Source: Ceratodon purpureus (lineage: Eukaryota > Streptophyta > Bryopsida > Pseudoditrichales > Ditrichaceae). From it: a stretch of DNA of 64,000 bases. Both the position numbers and the translations under genes were made by a program. The notes under the pieces were generated by a model. The model was not told the origin of the DNA. It saw nothing but the letters and a program-made list of their open reading frames with translations, and did no database searches. The stretch spans positions 2,871,561 to 2,935,560 of the forward strand of contig CM026425.1 of NCBI GenBank assembly GCA_014871385.1. The letters are read 5' to 3'. Positions 25,087 to 37,100 of this stretch are shown here, piece after piece; positions within the stretch are counted from its first letter, which is position 1, and every line of letters begins with the position of its first letter.

Positions 25087-26960
25087 CCTTAAGCCCACCG
25101 GCTCCTGAATCTGCTCTGTGAAAAAGAAAACCGCAGCATTTAGGACCCTAAGAGCTTGTTCAATTTTACATTACAAGTGCCTATTAAAAATTTGAGCATT
25201 TCCTGATGTTTACCCAGTCTTCATGATACACATTCGAGTCCATTAAACCAAGCCGCAGCGAACTTAACGTGCGCTGAATTTTACGAATTATCCGAGCGTC
25301 ATACAGAAGAGATCAATTTGAGTTCGCAGAGCTGGCTTGAATTGTTACAGCATGGTTGAACGAGACATCGAACATGTACTACCGAATGCAATGCGAGTCC
25401 TGGAGGCCGAATGTCACTTCCTCTACTGACAGAGCTTGTTCTGATCACATAAATGGAAGCTCGATGTTCAGCTCAAGCCTCGATTCTCAATGAAAGCACA
25501 AAATATTTTAGACCAAGTTTCAGAATTGCAACAAGCTAAGTTCACCTTCAAGAGCATGAATTAAACTTATAAGCTGACGAGCTACCACGACTTCAAATTC
25601 TAGCAGATTTTGGACCATGCAGATTCAGTTACCAATCTGACAAGTCACACATGCATGACTAATTACGTGCTAAATCAATTTGAAATGAACGACCTGATTC
25701 CCGGTGCGACCGTATAGATATAGTACTAATACCTTCACATTGCCTCGTTCGTCTCCAACCCGTCGTGACTTATGGGTAAATTCTGTTAAACAATTCCTGA
25801 ATACATTTCCAAATCACAACCACAGCGTAGTGTGACCTTGAATTTGACGCACTGACACAGCTTTGCAAACTTACGTAATTCGTGAAAGCAAGAGTGTTCG
25901 ATACTGGGACATACCAGATTAGATTTGGAAGGAATTGCAGCGAAGATAAAATAGGTTATATTCCTCCTTGAGTCTCGCCAAATGTAAAACCTCGGAATAT
26001 CAGCTCAGAGTACTGCCAGCGTACTGTATGGCAGTCAATAATGGCGTCAGCAAAGACAGCACGTACAGTGCGTGCAAAAACAGACTTTAGCAACAATAAA
26101 TCACATAAACCCTATCAGTCCAGTTTCAGATCCCATGTTATAATTTTCTATAATATTAATATTCACATTCTACTGCAAATATTGGTCACCATCTGCAGCT
26201 CGGCATTGTACCTGTATGTCTTAGTTTCCTTACAGACAGCCGGAGACTCAGGGAGCCCACGAACACCGCCCACGCAAAACTAGTACAGTACGTTGCAATA
26301 GAAGCATCATAAAGGTTCTGCCACTTTGCTTGTAAACCTGCGAACATGTCTTGTTAGCTTCACTCGGATACTAGGACAGGCTTTCACCGGGACTAGCACT
26401 TGAAAGTACTTGTGCGCCATTAAGTTACACTTGTAATTTAGATCAACCTCAGACCCCTCTTCGGTTCCAGACACCTCTCCTGAACAGTTCTCACCCTAAA
26501 AGGCTAGAAGCTGATCATCCCACCCACAGCACACACTCATAAATTAGCTACTCTTACATTACCACTAACCAGCCTTCTCACAAAGTTCGAACACCGCAAC
26601 AACCACGCTTAACACAACAATGAAAACCTTCAGCCGGTGGGGACACTTACAGATACAACCGGCCAGGTATCGATCACAGCTCACGCTCGGGCGAACCCAA
26701 AGCAGACAACGAGACAACCGAACGCTCCAGAGTCCAGTCCTCGCAACGCATCCACGGTCGCCCACTTTGATCTCGACGACGCCGAGATCAAGTACAGGAC
26801 TCCATTTACAGACAACAGATCTAGACTAGCAACAACGTCGACGTTTCTCGATCTAAGCTTCATCAAGAGTTCACGCATCGATCGCTCACGTACGTACAGG
26901 CTCTGAGTACTCGTCTCCGGAGCCGTCCGATCCGCCTGGCGCCCATTAATGTGTCACCGC
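25087..26960 (-). promoter_or_regulatory. Pseudokinase gene leader: 5' intron and GC-richer upstream exon
   Basis: An acceptor near 25120 and a consensus donor (gtaagt on the minus strand) near 26646 frame a ~1.5-kb leader intron. The GC-richer stretch from about 26650 to 26950 would be the first exon. Short ORFs in it end before the donor, so it is taken as non-coding. The promoter would lie just beyond 26960. This is inferred from splice-site shape only. Confidence 0.4.
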
Positions 26961-27320
26961 ACATTTAGTTCACAAATATACAAAAACAATAGATCTTCTA
27001 CTGTATCATGATTCATGAATAAATAAATATGAGACGACGTAATATGCAGAGTGTCAGTGCGTGGCTTCTGTAGCCCTTGTGTTGGGGAGAATAAGTTAAT
27101 ATTAAAGAGTAAATGTTCACAAAGTTAAGCCCAGAAACCATCATCGGCAGCATCTGCATGCACTGTAGTAATTATGTACAGACTCCGATAACCACCACTA
27201 AAGGAAAGTGGTCTACATACAGTGATCTCCAAACAATCCTTTCTGAAATCTTTGCACAATGGTTTTGATTTTGAGAAATCCAACGTTTGCTTCTTCTAGA
27301 GCCATCCAAAGTATATTTTG

Positions 27321-27402
27321 TCAAAGTTCCAATTTTTGGAAAAAATAGCAAGTTGAGCTTTTAATCAAAGTTCCATTTTTTGGCAAAGATAGCAAGTTGA
27401 GC
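27321..27402. repeat. 38-bp tandem duplication
   Basis: TCAAAGTTCCA...AGCAAGTTGAGC occurs at 27321-27358 and again at 27365-27402 with a few differences. Confidence 0.85.
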
Positions 27403-28270
27403 GACCCAATTTGGGCTTCTGTTGACTTTATATATGGATTAAGGAGAGTTGAAACTAACTTGTTATTTTTTGTGAGCAGAATATTAGTAGCAATCGTGTC
27501 GCCCCTCACTTACTATTTTAAATATTTTAGAAGTTGGTGAGTTAGTTGGGGGTCACAAAAGACAAGAGAAAGTGTCCTTTTGCACATTCTATGTGAGGGA
27601 AAGGCGACACTTTATGAGTGAGGAGCAGTATTAAGGTTTCTTGTAGTGGAAAATGATGATTATTCTTAAATTGTTTCACTGATATTGGTTGACAACCTTA
27701 TTTGTGGAGATTGGCTAGTCATGAATAGCAATTTTAGAAGGACTTTGTTGCACTTGGTGCAAATGCTACCTCCTACCCAAATGAGCAATAAGTTTGCTAT
27801 CCAAAATTTGAAGAAAAATAGATAAAGAAAATAAATCTAATTCAATTACTATATAACGAGAGTCTATGATCATCATCTAATTATACATGAAATTTTAATT
27901 TACTGAATCATTGTTGTTTGAAAAGCAAAATTTATGTGTCTATATAACAAATTATCTATTGTCTTACAAGTTTTACTGCAATTACTATCGCTAATAGATG
28001 GCCTTCATTATAGTGTACATATTTAGATCAAAAGTTATTATTTGATAGCAATTTGACTAATTTTGATTAGTATTGAAATTACTTGCCTTGAGGTTATTTA
28101 GGGAACACTTTTTGTTAAAAGAATTAAAGTCTGATGCCAATGATAAGGTTATAGTAATGACTTTTGACTTAAGGTAGTTAACATGTACAGAGGCTTGTCC
28201 TTTTAACCTCTATACGACAATTATCTAAATTTGGACGTTTTGAAATTTTATATAGATACTTCTATTCTTT

Positions 28271-28346
28271 TTTAGATAAAAAATCTTGTAATGTGTTTTG
28301 TGAATGTTTGTGAATTTTCTGTGAATTTTAAGATTTTTTATCTAAA
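28271..28346. repeat. Perfect 17-bp inverted repeat (hairpin), 42-base loop
   Basis: TTTAGATAAAAAATCTT (28271-28287) is the exact reverse complement of AAGATTTTTTATCTAAA (28330-28346). It could be a remnant of a small TIR element. Confidence 0.8.
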
Positions 28347-29340
28347 CCTTTGAGAATTTTCCTATAAATACTTAATGTTGTCATCTTTGAAAATTTTCCT
28401 CCAAAAAAGCTTCTTTTAATAAATTTGCAATGCAAAAAACATTAAAAAAAAACGTTAAAGTGTGTCAACCTAGTTTAAAATCTTGTCTAAAAAAATTATT
28501 TTTGAATTTTAATTGTTGTACTATTCTAAGCTTTATGGTCGATTATGATGAAATTTTTTGAACTATTTACTACAATAATCTTGTTGAAGATCTTTTATTT
28601 AGAATTGGAAAATAATGATTGTTTAATCATTTATGTTTTTAACATTAGAAATGACTGTTTTATAGCGTTTTTTGGTGAATAACAGTCAAGGAACTGTAGG
28701 GATTAAAAAAACAGTTCATAGATGGATTCTTAAAACAATGACCCTCTGAAAGTAGGGATGATGGGGAGGAGGGCTGGCATTATCATCAAGATGCAATCAA
28801 GGTTTATTACAAGGTGGCATAGGTCCATTTTGTACTTGGGGCCGACCCAAACTCTTCAAATTTTAACCAATAGGATTGTTTGATTTTCAAATCAGGTCTT
28901 ATACTAGAGCATGACTGGAACTTCTATGTGGCATTCTACATGGTAATGTTTTAGCGTCAAAATGTTTGGGCCTTAGTGATGCAATTGGGACAATGTTTCC
29001 TTTGGCGCGAAATCCTAAGCCGAGTTCAAACTCTAAACCGGACTGGAAGTTGAATAATTGTTGAATCTAGCCCTTCCTTCGCCCCGCCTGAGATTGTGTA
29101 TAAAGTGAGCCTTAGAGAAACCCTGGGTCTAAGAGAGGGTTTAGAATTAAAAGAGTGGAGGCTCGTTTTTGAATTGGGGTCATTGAAATAAAGTTCCTTC
29201 ATTGATGTAGGAGTTGACAGTGACCCAATTGAGTTTACATTAGGAGTGGGGACCAATAATATTTTAAGAACCATTTATGTTTTCTATTTGCATGTAAGCA
29301 GCCACGAACATGCTCTCAAGCCTCTTAAAGGAAAGTTCCC

Positions 29341-30739
29341 AAAATGGTGAGCCATTTCCGGGCCATGTCAGGCCATTTAAAGCTCACCTATTCCTTGAGA
29401 GCCAAAAATGGCCTCTCTTGGCCCTGCAACCATGAAACGAAACTTCAGTGCAAGGGAGACCAGCACCAGCTGCCAGTCGGAAACGGCGAAGAAACCTCTA
29501 CTCGATCGACCTCGTTCATGACGTCGGACTAAGTTAGCGTAGCCGACTAACTTATGTTCGATCCGCCGGAGTCTCGGACACAGTCCGGGGAGTTTTTTGG
29601 CTTAACCGGATATTATCCTACACTTTTAGAAAGCAACCGGATTTTGGAAAAAAAAATTCGGCTAAGCCTTTAGAAAATGGAGAATATTCTCCAATTTTCC
29701 CTTGAAATGATCGGATATTTTCCTAAGATTTTGAAATCAATTCGGCAATTCTCAATTTCAACCGGCTAGGTCGTAACTAAATGCCGGTACTCCCCGTTCA
29801 TTGGTCTCGGAGATCGGCGAAGATGGGATCAGCTTCCAAGTACTCACTGCTTTCAAAGCTCTGTGGAAGTGTTGGTGCTTGTACTGTGACTGGTGCCTCA
29901 GAGGTTGCATCTCTGAACTTGGAGATTCTAATTCAGTCATACTGATATAAACCGATTCGAAGTTCATCCCTTACCAGATCATCGACATCATATATATTTA
30001 ATATATAGATTCATGGTGGTCTACGTATCAATGCCAGTCTCATCTCCCCCCAGGACAAGTGCTCCGCAATTTTCGGGCCGCAAGCATCTTCAGCCGCCCG
30101 AAATTTAGGACATTAATTTGCTACGCGTTATGCATGATTTAGAAGATACTATCGTCTATTATCGAGATTGCCGTCCCTCAGGGAGCTTTCTCATGCAAAA
30201 ATCAACCACTTCTGAGCAGTTTAGAGGAAGTTTTTTGAGGTTGCAAGGATAGACAATGAGGATGTCTTAGTTTACAAACTCTTAGCAGTGGCGAACTAGT
30301 TCAACAGAATCTCATGCCTGATAGTTTCAAGATAGATCACGAACCTTACAACTTAGAACACACAGCATACTTTTGGGATTATAAGGGAGTTTTTTGGAGT
30401 CAGCACCTTCAGCGGCATCATATAGTCCGTATTAGCTTTCAAGACAGAGTTCTCTTGAGTTCAGCAGTTAGCTTTCTTCATTTAGAAAGCGAAGCCTAAG
30501 ATCAGAGAGGTTCTCTACTTCAAGCCTGAGTTTTCTAGTGCATTCTGGAGTCAGCTTTCTTCAGCGAGAAAGTTAAGTCTAAGATCCTAGAGTCTCTCTA
30601 CTTACCAGTACGTTTGTACTTACAACTAGCACACGACTGCGGTTCTACTTACTAGAAGTTTAGAAAGGTCTTCAGATCTTCTAGCTTGGTATTACCTCCT
30701 TCGCTAGTCTGCATCTCTGCAAGTCCAGTGGTCCACTCG
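29341..30739 (+). other. Probable LINE 5' region with ~85-bp subrepeats
   Basis: No protein gene. At 30440-30625 a unit of about 85 bases (centred on AGCTTTCTTCA...AGAAAG, then CTAAGATC...TCTCTACTT) occurs twice, and a third, weaker copy begins near 30395. Tandem subrepeats just before ORF1 are common in LINE 5' UTRs and can serve as internal promoters. The 5' end of the element could not be fixed. Confidence 0.4.
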
Positions 30740-33700
30740 ATGGAGGAATCTTGGCCCACCCAGAACTTGAGCGATAGCACCCCAGGCCCGTCCAGCGGCC
30801 CATCACCGGAAGAACAAGAACCAGTACGAGCAGATCAAGTCTACCTCGACGCCTACAGACAAGTCAGAAAAGGCCCACGCTACGTACCAGCGTTAGGAGA
30901 CACCTTCACCTCAATCATGGACGATGTTAGATTTGAGAAGCAAGAACAAGCACATAGTTCAGAACGAGGTTTTTCTCCTTTACCGAGCTCAAAGATACAC
31001 TGGGCCACGGATGTTGGCCTCCGCCTGATCTCGGCAATCTCCAGAACCATGCTTCCACCGGTGGCTCAAGCAAAGGTGTTCACCGAAAACGTGGCTCACT
31101 ATCACACCTTCAAAGCTACGACTAACAGTCTCTCAACCCAAGGCAGAAGACTCGTACCTGCAGACTTCGCCCGGGTCATAAGCTTCTTATCCTCTCTAGA
31201 CGCTGACTATTTGGATGATCCAGTGGACTTGTCCAGAAGAGCTAGAGTGTTTGAAGAAGTTCGACAGGAGTACCAGATAGTGATGGTCTCCCAAGGCGGC
31301 TACCCTGCTACGCGAGATCCGCTCCAACCAGGCGACTACAACCCCACCGTCCACCGTGCAGCAGCAGCTCTAGGCAGCGGACCTCCTCCTGATGAACCTC
31401 CGCCTCCAGGATGCGATCTACCTCAAAACAACACCAACACACCTGAAGACTCAGTCCAACGCCCTCAACTTACCAACGGAGAAGAAGACAGAGTTCGCTC
31501 TAACCAGCTTATCAAGACCAACGACAGACAGGACACCCCACATCGTGAAGACACCGAAGTGAGCCCCGTTTTTCTTACTCCAAACGCAGAAGCAACCTCA
31601 ACAACCTCAACTCCTGGCGTTCCCAGTCTGGCGGTAACTCCATCCAACATCCCAGCGCAAGCTACCGACAAGCAGACCAACACAGCCGCTAGCCCTGAGG
31701 AGCCGAGCAAAGATAACAACTCAGAAGAAGAAGAACCCACCAAGATCATCCTGTCAACAGCGATGCTGGCTTCCTTACAACTCCGGATTCAACACGCCGA
31801 AACACATGTTCTAATCGGACATATTCAGGGAGCCTCTCCTAACTTGCATGAATTATTGGACTGGGCCAAGGATTCACTTCACTCATCATATGAATCGCTT
31901 GTTCTGAAAGGACAAGGTTTCTTTGAAGTTCAGTTTAACTCAGAAGCAGGACGGTTAGAAGCACTCACCAGGACTTCATATGCGTTCCAAGGAAAACCAG
32001 TCTTTTTCAAGATCTGGGCTCCCCACTTCACCCCAACTTTTCAGAAAGATGATAGAAGCATCCCAATTGCACTCAAATACCCTGTTTGGATGCAGATTAT
32101 AGGGTTACCTGGACTGCTAAGAAACACACAATTTCTTACGGAAGTGGGGAATCAAATTGCCGAGGTCGTCACAGTTGAAGACTCTGAACATTACAAAGCG
32201 AAAGTCTCAGGCCCAAGAATCAGGATTTTAATATCCAAAATTTCGGACATGCCCAAGAAAATCATTCTTCCACGACTGGATGGCCCAGGAAGCATCACCT
32301 ACCGAGTCGACTACAGTGGCTTACCCAACCAGTGCAATCGATGCAGATCCTGGGAGCACTCCGTGAGCAACTGTACCAAGCCAAGACTCCCACTTCGAAA
32401 GCCGAAGCCTCGAAGCCGGAATCGAACCCCAAGCAAGGACCCTCGCCAACCCCCGGCCCCGAGCCCACCTCCACAAGACACCAACGAACCGTCAACCCGC
32501 ACCACACAGAAGGGCCAGAATCAAGACACAACAGCTAGACCCGCTCCAGTTGAACAGAACAAAGAAACAACGAATAGTCAACATCAAAACAAGAACACGA
32601 CACACCAGAACAATATACCGACGCAGGAGCAGTCAAAGCAGGTCACAAAATGGCATCAGGTAAAAATATCCACGAAATCATTGAAAGTTAATGCTAAACC
32701 CGATGCCTCGGCACAGGAGACTGCAGAAACTCCATCAAATCCAAGTTCACCATCACATAGCATGGAGCTGGATGACCAACCTCAACCAGACATCAAAGGT
32801 AAAGAATTAGCCCCAGAAGACGTACCTTTACCTGATTCTGACTCAGGCGAAGATTCAGAAGAAGAAGGACATACACGAGACACCAGCAACCCTGAACAAG
32901 CCCAATCAGATACAACAGTACAACAAGACAAAGATAAACAACGCAAATGGCGCAGAGCAGTTGATTGGCACTCCTTCACACCAACGACATTCACGGATGT
33001 AGTTGGAGAATCATCCGAGAAAGGAGAAAGACATTGTACACCGGAGCGCCTCTCATCAGAAGAACCAGCATACCAGGTAAACTCCTATCATGTATGGAAC
33101 TTTGCTCCTTGGACAGGCAAGGCGGTCGGAGACGCGACTAACGACCACTCGCTGGAGACAAACTCGGAGTTCATTCCAATCAAGGTTGCAGCACATCATA
33201 CAACCCGAGTCAATGATACACAACTCAATACAGACTCACACACCGACAGTGAGCCAGGGCCAACAGGAGACCAGCCTCAAATAGCGAGCCAATTCGTATG
33301 GAATACGACAAAGAAGCTCAACATCAAGACCAAGAACCGAACCTCACAACCAAGGGCACCAAGACAGATATCAGAAGAACCGATAGAGAACTCAACCAAG
33401 CGAAACTATCGGTCAACTGACCTATCCAGACAATTCCTCACCAACATCGGAATAGACTCTATCCCGGACTCAGCAACGTTAAGAGGAATTATTATCCCCT
33501 TCTTTTTCAGATACGATGTAGTGAAGGACTGCTACACTTTTCTCTGCCAGAGAAAGACATATTTCAACCGGCCGCTCTGCTTCCTGTCGATATCAGAACT
33601 ATCGCTGGTTGGCAACCAGAACCCAGGAACGGACTTCACTCGACAACAACTCGTGAATGACATTCACCTCGAACTAGAGAAACATATCACGAACTACAAC

Positions 33701-34114
33701 GAGCAATCAGAGATCCTTACCGACTGGGAAAAAGCCATCTGGTGCTACTATTGGACCATGGTGGATGATCACACTCAAGTCCTCAGGATCATTCCTTTGC
33801 TTAAAGCAGTTGGGTCAGAACTCAGACTGACCAAACCTGGACTTTACGCATGGAAGGTATTACCTCTGAGTCTATCCGATATCATCCGCATCAGCCCGGG
33901 ACCCCAGATAATCAACCACCAGAGCTTCATCAACGTGTGGGAACTCCTACTGGGACCCCAAGCGCAAGAATTCTCTCCCCAGTCGCCTCTCAAGCCCGTC
34001 TCCAAACGTGCGCGCAGGTATCATCGAAATGTACCAGCAGAGGAGGACTTCTCGGATTCCGACTACTCGGAGCCTTCACCTTCTGTAATTGTTGTTGATG
34101 GTAGCAATACCTAA
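30740..34114 (+). CDS. LINE ORF1: DUF4283-like protein with one zinc knuckle
   Basis: 1124 residues from the ATG at 30740 (MEESWPTQNLS). The middle (~residues 350-550) looks like the DUF4283 module of plant LINE ORF1 proteins, an RNA-binding fold (YPVWMQIIGLPGLLRNTQFL, GPRIRILISKI). It is followed directly by a CX2CX4HX4C knuckle, CNRCRSWEHSVSNC, at ~532-545. Flanks are long, Pro/Thr/Gln-rich and presumably disordered, with acidic tracts. A second folded block of ~200 residues near the C-terminus (around RQFLTNIGIDSIPDSATL) is not recognised. At over 1100 residues it is long for an ORF1. The product would coat LINE RNA in a ribonucleoprotein particle. ORF2 begins 7 bases after the stop. Confidence 0.9.
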   Translation: MEESWPTQNLSDSTPGPSSGPSPEEQEPVRADQVYLDAYRQVRKGPRYVPALGDTFTSIMDDVRFEKQEQAHSSERGFSPLPSSKIHWATDVGLRLISAISRTMLPPVAQAKVFTENVAHYHTFKATTNSLSTQGRRLVPADFARVISFLSSLDADYLDDPVDLSRRARVFEEVRQEYQIVMVSQGGYPATRDPLQPGDYNPTVHRAAAALGSGPPPDEPPPPGCDLPQNNTNTPEDSVQRPQLTNGEEDRVRSNQLIKTNDRQDTPHREDTEVSPVFLTPNAEATSTTSTPGVPSLAVTPSNIPAQATDKQTNTAASPEEPSKDNNSEEEEPTKIILSTAMLASLQLRIQHAETHVLIGHIQGASPNLHELLDWAKDSLHSSYESLVLKGQGFFEVQFNSEAGRLEALTRTSYAFQGKPVFFKIWAPHFTPTFQKDDRSIPIALKYPVWMQIIGLPGLLRNTQFLTEVGNQIAEVVTVEDSEHYKAKVSGPRIRILISKISDMPKKIILPRLDGPGSITYRVDYSGLPNQCNRCRSWEHSVSNCTKPRLPLRKPKPRSRNRTPSKDPRQPPAPSPPPQDTNEPSTRTTQKGQNQDTTARPAPVEQNKETTNSQHQNKNTTHQNNIPTQEQSKQVTKWHQVKISTKSLKVNAKPDASAQETAETPSNPSSPSHSMELDDQPQPDIKGKELAPEDVPLPDSDSGEDSEEEGHTRDTSNPEQAQSDTTVQQDKDKQRKWRRAVDWHSFTPTTFTDVVGESSEKGERHCTPERLSSEEPAYQVNSYHVWNFAPWTGKAVGDATNDHSLETNSEFIPIKVAAHHTTRVNDTQLNTDSHTDSEPGPTGDQPQIASQFVWNTTKKLNIKTKNRTSQPRAPRQISEEPIENSTKRNYRSTDLSRQFLTNIGIDSIPDSATLRGIIIPFFFRYDVVKDCYTFLCQRKTYFNRPLCFLSISELSLVGNQNPGTDFTRQQLVNDIHLELEKHITNYNEQSEILTDWEKAIWCYYWTMVDDHTQVLRIIPLLKAVGSELRLTKPGLYAWKVLPLSLSDIIRISPGPQIINHQSFINVWELLLGPQAQEFSPQSPLKPVSKRARRYHRNVPAEEDFSDSDYSEPSPSVIVVDGSNT

Positions 34115-34121
34115 ATTAACA

Positions 34122-37100
34122 ATGGCCACACAGAACGTTAGTTGCCTGGGACAAGGCATGGATGGCATCTGGAAACGCCATGCTATCAGAGATCATTTCC
34201 GACATCTCAATCCTCAACCCGATATCTTACTTTTACAGGAACATAAGTTTTCAGCCCAGGATTGTACTCACAAAACCTCGCAATTGGATTATATGGGAGG
34301 CCCATCATTCTGGAATGAAGCTACCTATAGTCTAGGAAAGAATAGACATAAAGGAGGAACAGCAATCTTACTGAATAAAAGATTGACCTCCTTAGTTGTA
34401 GAGACAGGCATCATTGTACCTGGAAGAGTACAATTTGTCACACTTCAACTCTATACACATTTGTTAATGGGGATTATATGTATATATGGGTGTAATAAAT
34501 CACCAGCCAGGGCCAAATTGTGGGAAGCCATAATCACAGCCCCGTTACCACAAGCCCATTGGGTTTTAGCAGGGGATTTCAATAACATTGAAAGCCTAAC
34601 AGATAAAATAGGAGGAAAACCAATGACAGGTATGAGACCTCCGGAACAAATACAATGGCACAAAATGCTATTAAAGTTCAATGTCGCTGATGCATTTCAT
34701 ATGCCAGAATTCAGACATTTAACTAAGAAAAAGTTCTCTTGGGACAACGATCTCCAGGGCAACAAAAGAATAGCAACCAGAATAGATAGAATCTATTTCG
34801 ATACTTCACTTCAATCCATAGGGGGACAATGTGGAATTTGGCCCACCTTCCGAAGACTATCAGATCATGCCCCCTTCTTTGTAAAGTGGCACGATAGAGA
34901 TATAACAGTAGCTAAACACCTACACTTCAACAGATCACTGTTAGAAAATGATGAAGGCAGAGAACTCCTCACCAAGTCATGGAAAAACAGCATCGAAGAG
35001 AATCCATACAACTCGTGGCAGGACAAAATAGCTGCTGCACTCAAAGCAGTCAAAACGACTAGTGACGAATACACCAAAGCAAGATCCAGCAAATGGCAAG
35101 CAACATACGAAAAGGAGATTAACGAAATACTCGAAGCAGAAGAATATCTCCATTCCCACTGGGAGGACGAAGAAACTAGAGACAAAATTTCCAGAGCTCA
35201 AACGAAACTTCATCGAATCAGAAAAGCAAGACTGGACAAACGAGTCCATGCCACCGCAGCTAAATGGACCCGGGTCGGGGACAGATGTACAAGAGAGTTT
35301 TTTGAGTCACATCAAGAAAAACGCCAACAAAACAAGATCAAAGAACTAGTAAACGACAGAGGCAGAGTCTTACACACTCAAAAAGAACTCTCTCAATATG
35401 CGACCAAGTACTACAAAAATCTATATACAGCAGATCCTATTGTGGAAGCAAACTCAACAGCAAGAGCACTCTGCCTGGAAAGCGTTCATTCAGTAGTAAC
35501 AGACCGACAAAACCAAGAACTTACAGCTCCTATATCACAACAAGAACTTTTTACAGCAGTAAATGCCTTACCTACTCATAAAACCCCAGGCAAGGACGGT
35601 ATCCCGACTGAATTCTTCCAGACTCTCTGGCCTGAAATCGGAGAGCACATATTAGCATTCACAGAAGAAGTCTTTCGAGAGGGACAACTCCTTGACATAC
35701 TCAATGAAGGACTCATAACACTCATCCCCAAAACCAAGGAAATAGCGTATCTAAAAAATTTTAGACCTATAACTCTGCTACCGGCTATTTACAAAATCAT
35801 AGCCAAAGTCTTAGCACTCAGAATGACAAAAAACCTCACCGAATGGATTGAACCATCTCAATCGGGCTTTGTACCAGGCAGATGCATCTTCGACAATATT
35901 TATTTAGCATATGAAGCCTTATCCTGGGGAGAAGAAAGCAAACAACCATTAGTAATGCTACTCCTCGATTTCGAAAAAGCATACGACCGACTAAGCTGGA
36001 GGTTCCTTGAAGAGACCATGGGGAAAATGGGATTTGATCGTACCTGGATCTCACTGGTCCGAGCTTTGTACGCTTCAGGAAAATCCAGTGTATTAGTCAA
36101 TGGGATTGCTGGAGAAGTATTCGAAATTCAACGCAGTGTACGGCAAGGCTGCCCTCTGGCACCATACCTATTCCTGATAGCAGCTAACGTCTTAGCAAAG
36201 ATGTTCCAAGACCCCCAATACGCAATTCAAGGACTTACACTCCCAAATGGCAAAACAACTTGCTCATCACAATTTGCGGATGACACAAACCTGATGCTAC
36301 TAGGGACAGAAGACAACCTCTCTAAAGCTATGAAAGTTTTAGACTTATATTGTGAAGGATCAGGATCGAAACTCAATTGGTCCAAAACCAAAGCAATTTG
36401 GGCGAGTGAAGAAACAAGAACCTGGAACTGGGGCGAAGAAATGGGGGTAGTTTGGGTACCTAAACACACCTCAGTCCGTTACCTTGGTTTCCCCCTTGGC
36501 TTCAAAATCCCCCTGGAAGAATTAGACAATACACTTATCATCAAAATTCGAAATGGCATCCGAAAATGGAGTCACAAATTCCTATCTCTAGCAGGTCGAA
36601 CATTAGTTGTTAACCAAGTTATTTTGGCCTCAGTATGGTACCTAGCCAGCTGTGCAATATTCTCAAAAGCAGCACTACAGAAAATCACAGCAATGGCTAG
36701 AGACTTCCTATGGAGTGGAAAAACCACTCGAACTAGAGCTAAACTACGATGGACGATAGCTCAAATCCCTCTAAGTAAAGGAGGCATCAAAATTATAGAC
36801 CCTGGTGCTCAAACTAGGGCACTTTTAGTCAAACTACTGATCAGGGGACTCTGTCCAGATGCGGAACCTTGGAAAGCATTTGTTAAATACAGAATTTCTC
36901 AAATCAGTTTTAAAAGAAATGGCAATTGGCCAATCTCACAAAGATGGATGACACAGAGAATTCACCTTCTCAACGTCCCTGGTACAGCACTGTGGAAAGG
37001 CATCCTGGAGAGCTGGAGCATTCTTCAATCAGGCCTCGAACAAGCGCCACCTACCACCGAAGCAGAAATCAACAGAGAACCAATCTTTGGAAACAGACTC

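Larger units (their letters stand above)
26961..29340. other. Intergenic, no gene seen
   Basis: AT-rich DNA upstream of the pseudokinase gene. It contains a 38-bp tandem duplication and a perfect 17-bp inverted repeat (listed separately). Short ORFs (27321-27509, 29026-29274) look random. Confidence 0.5.
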
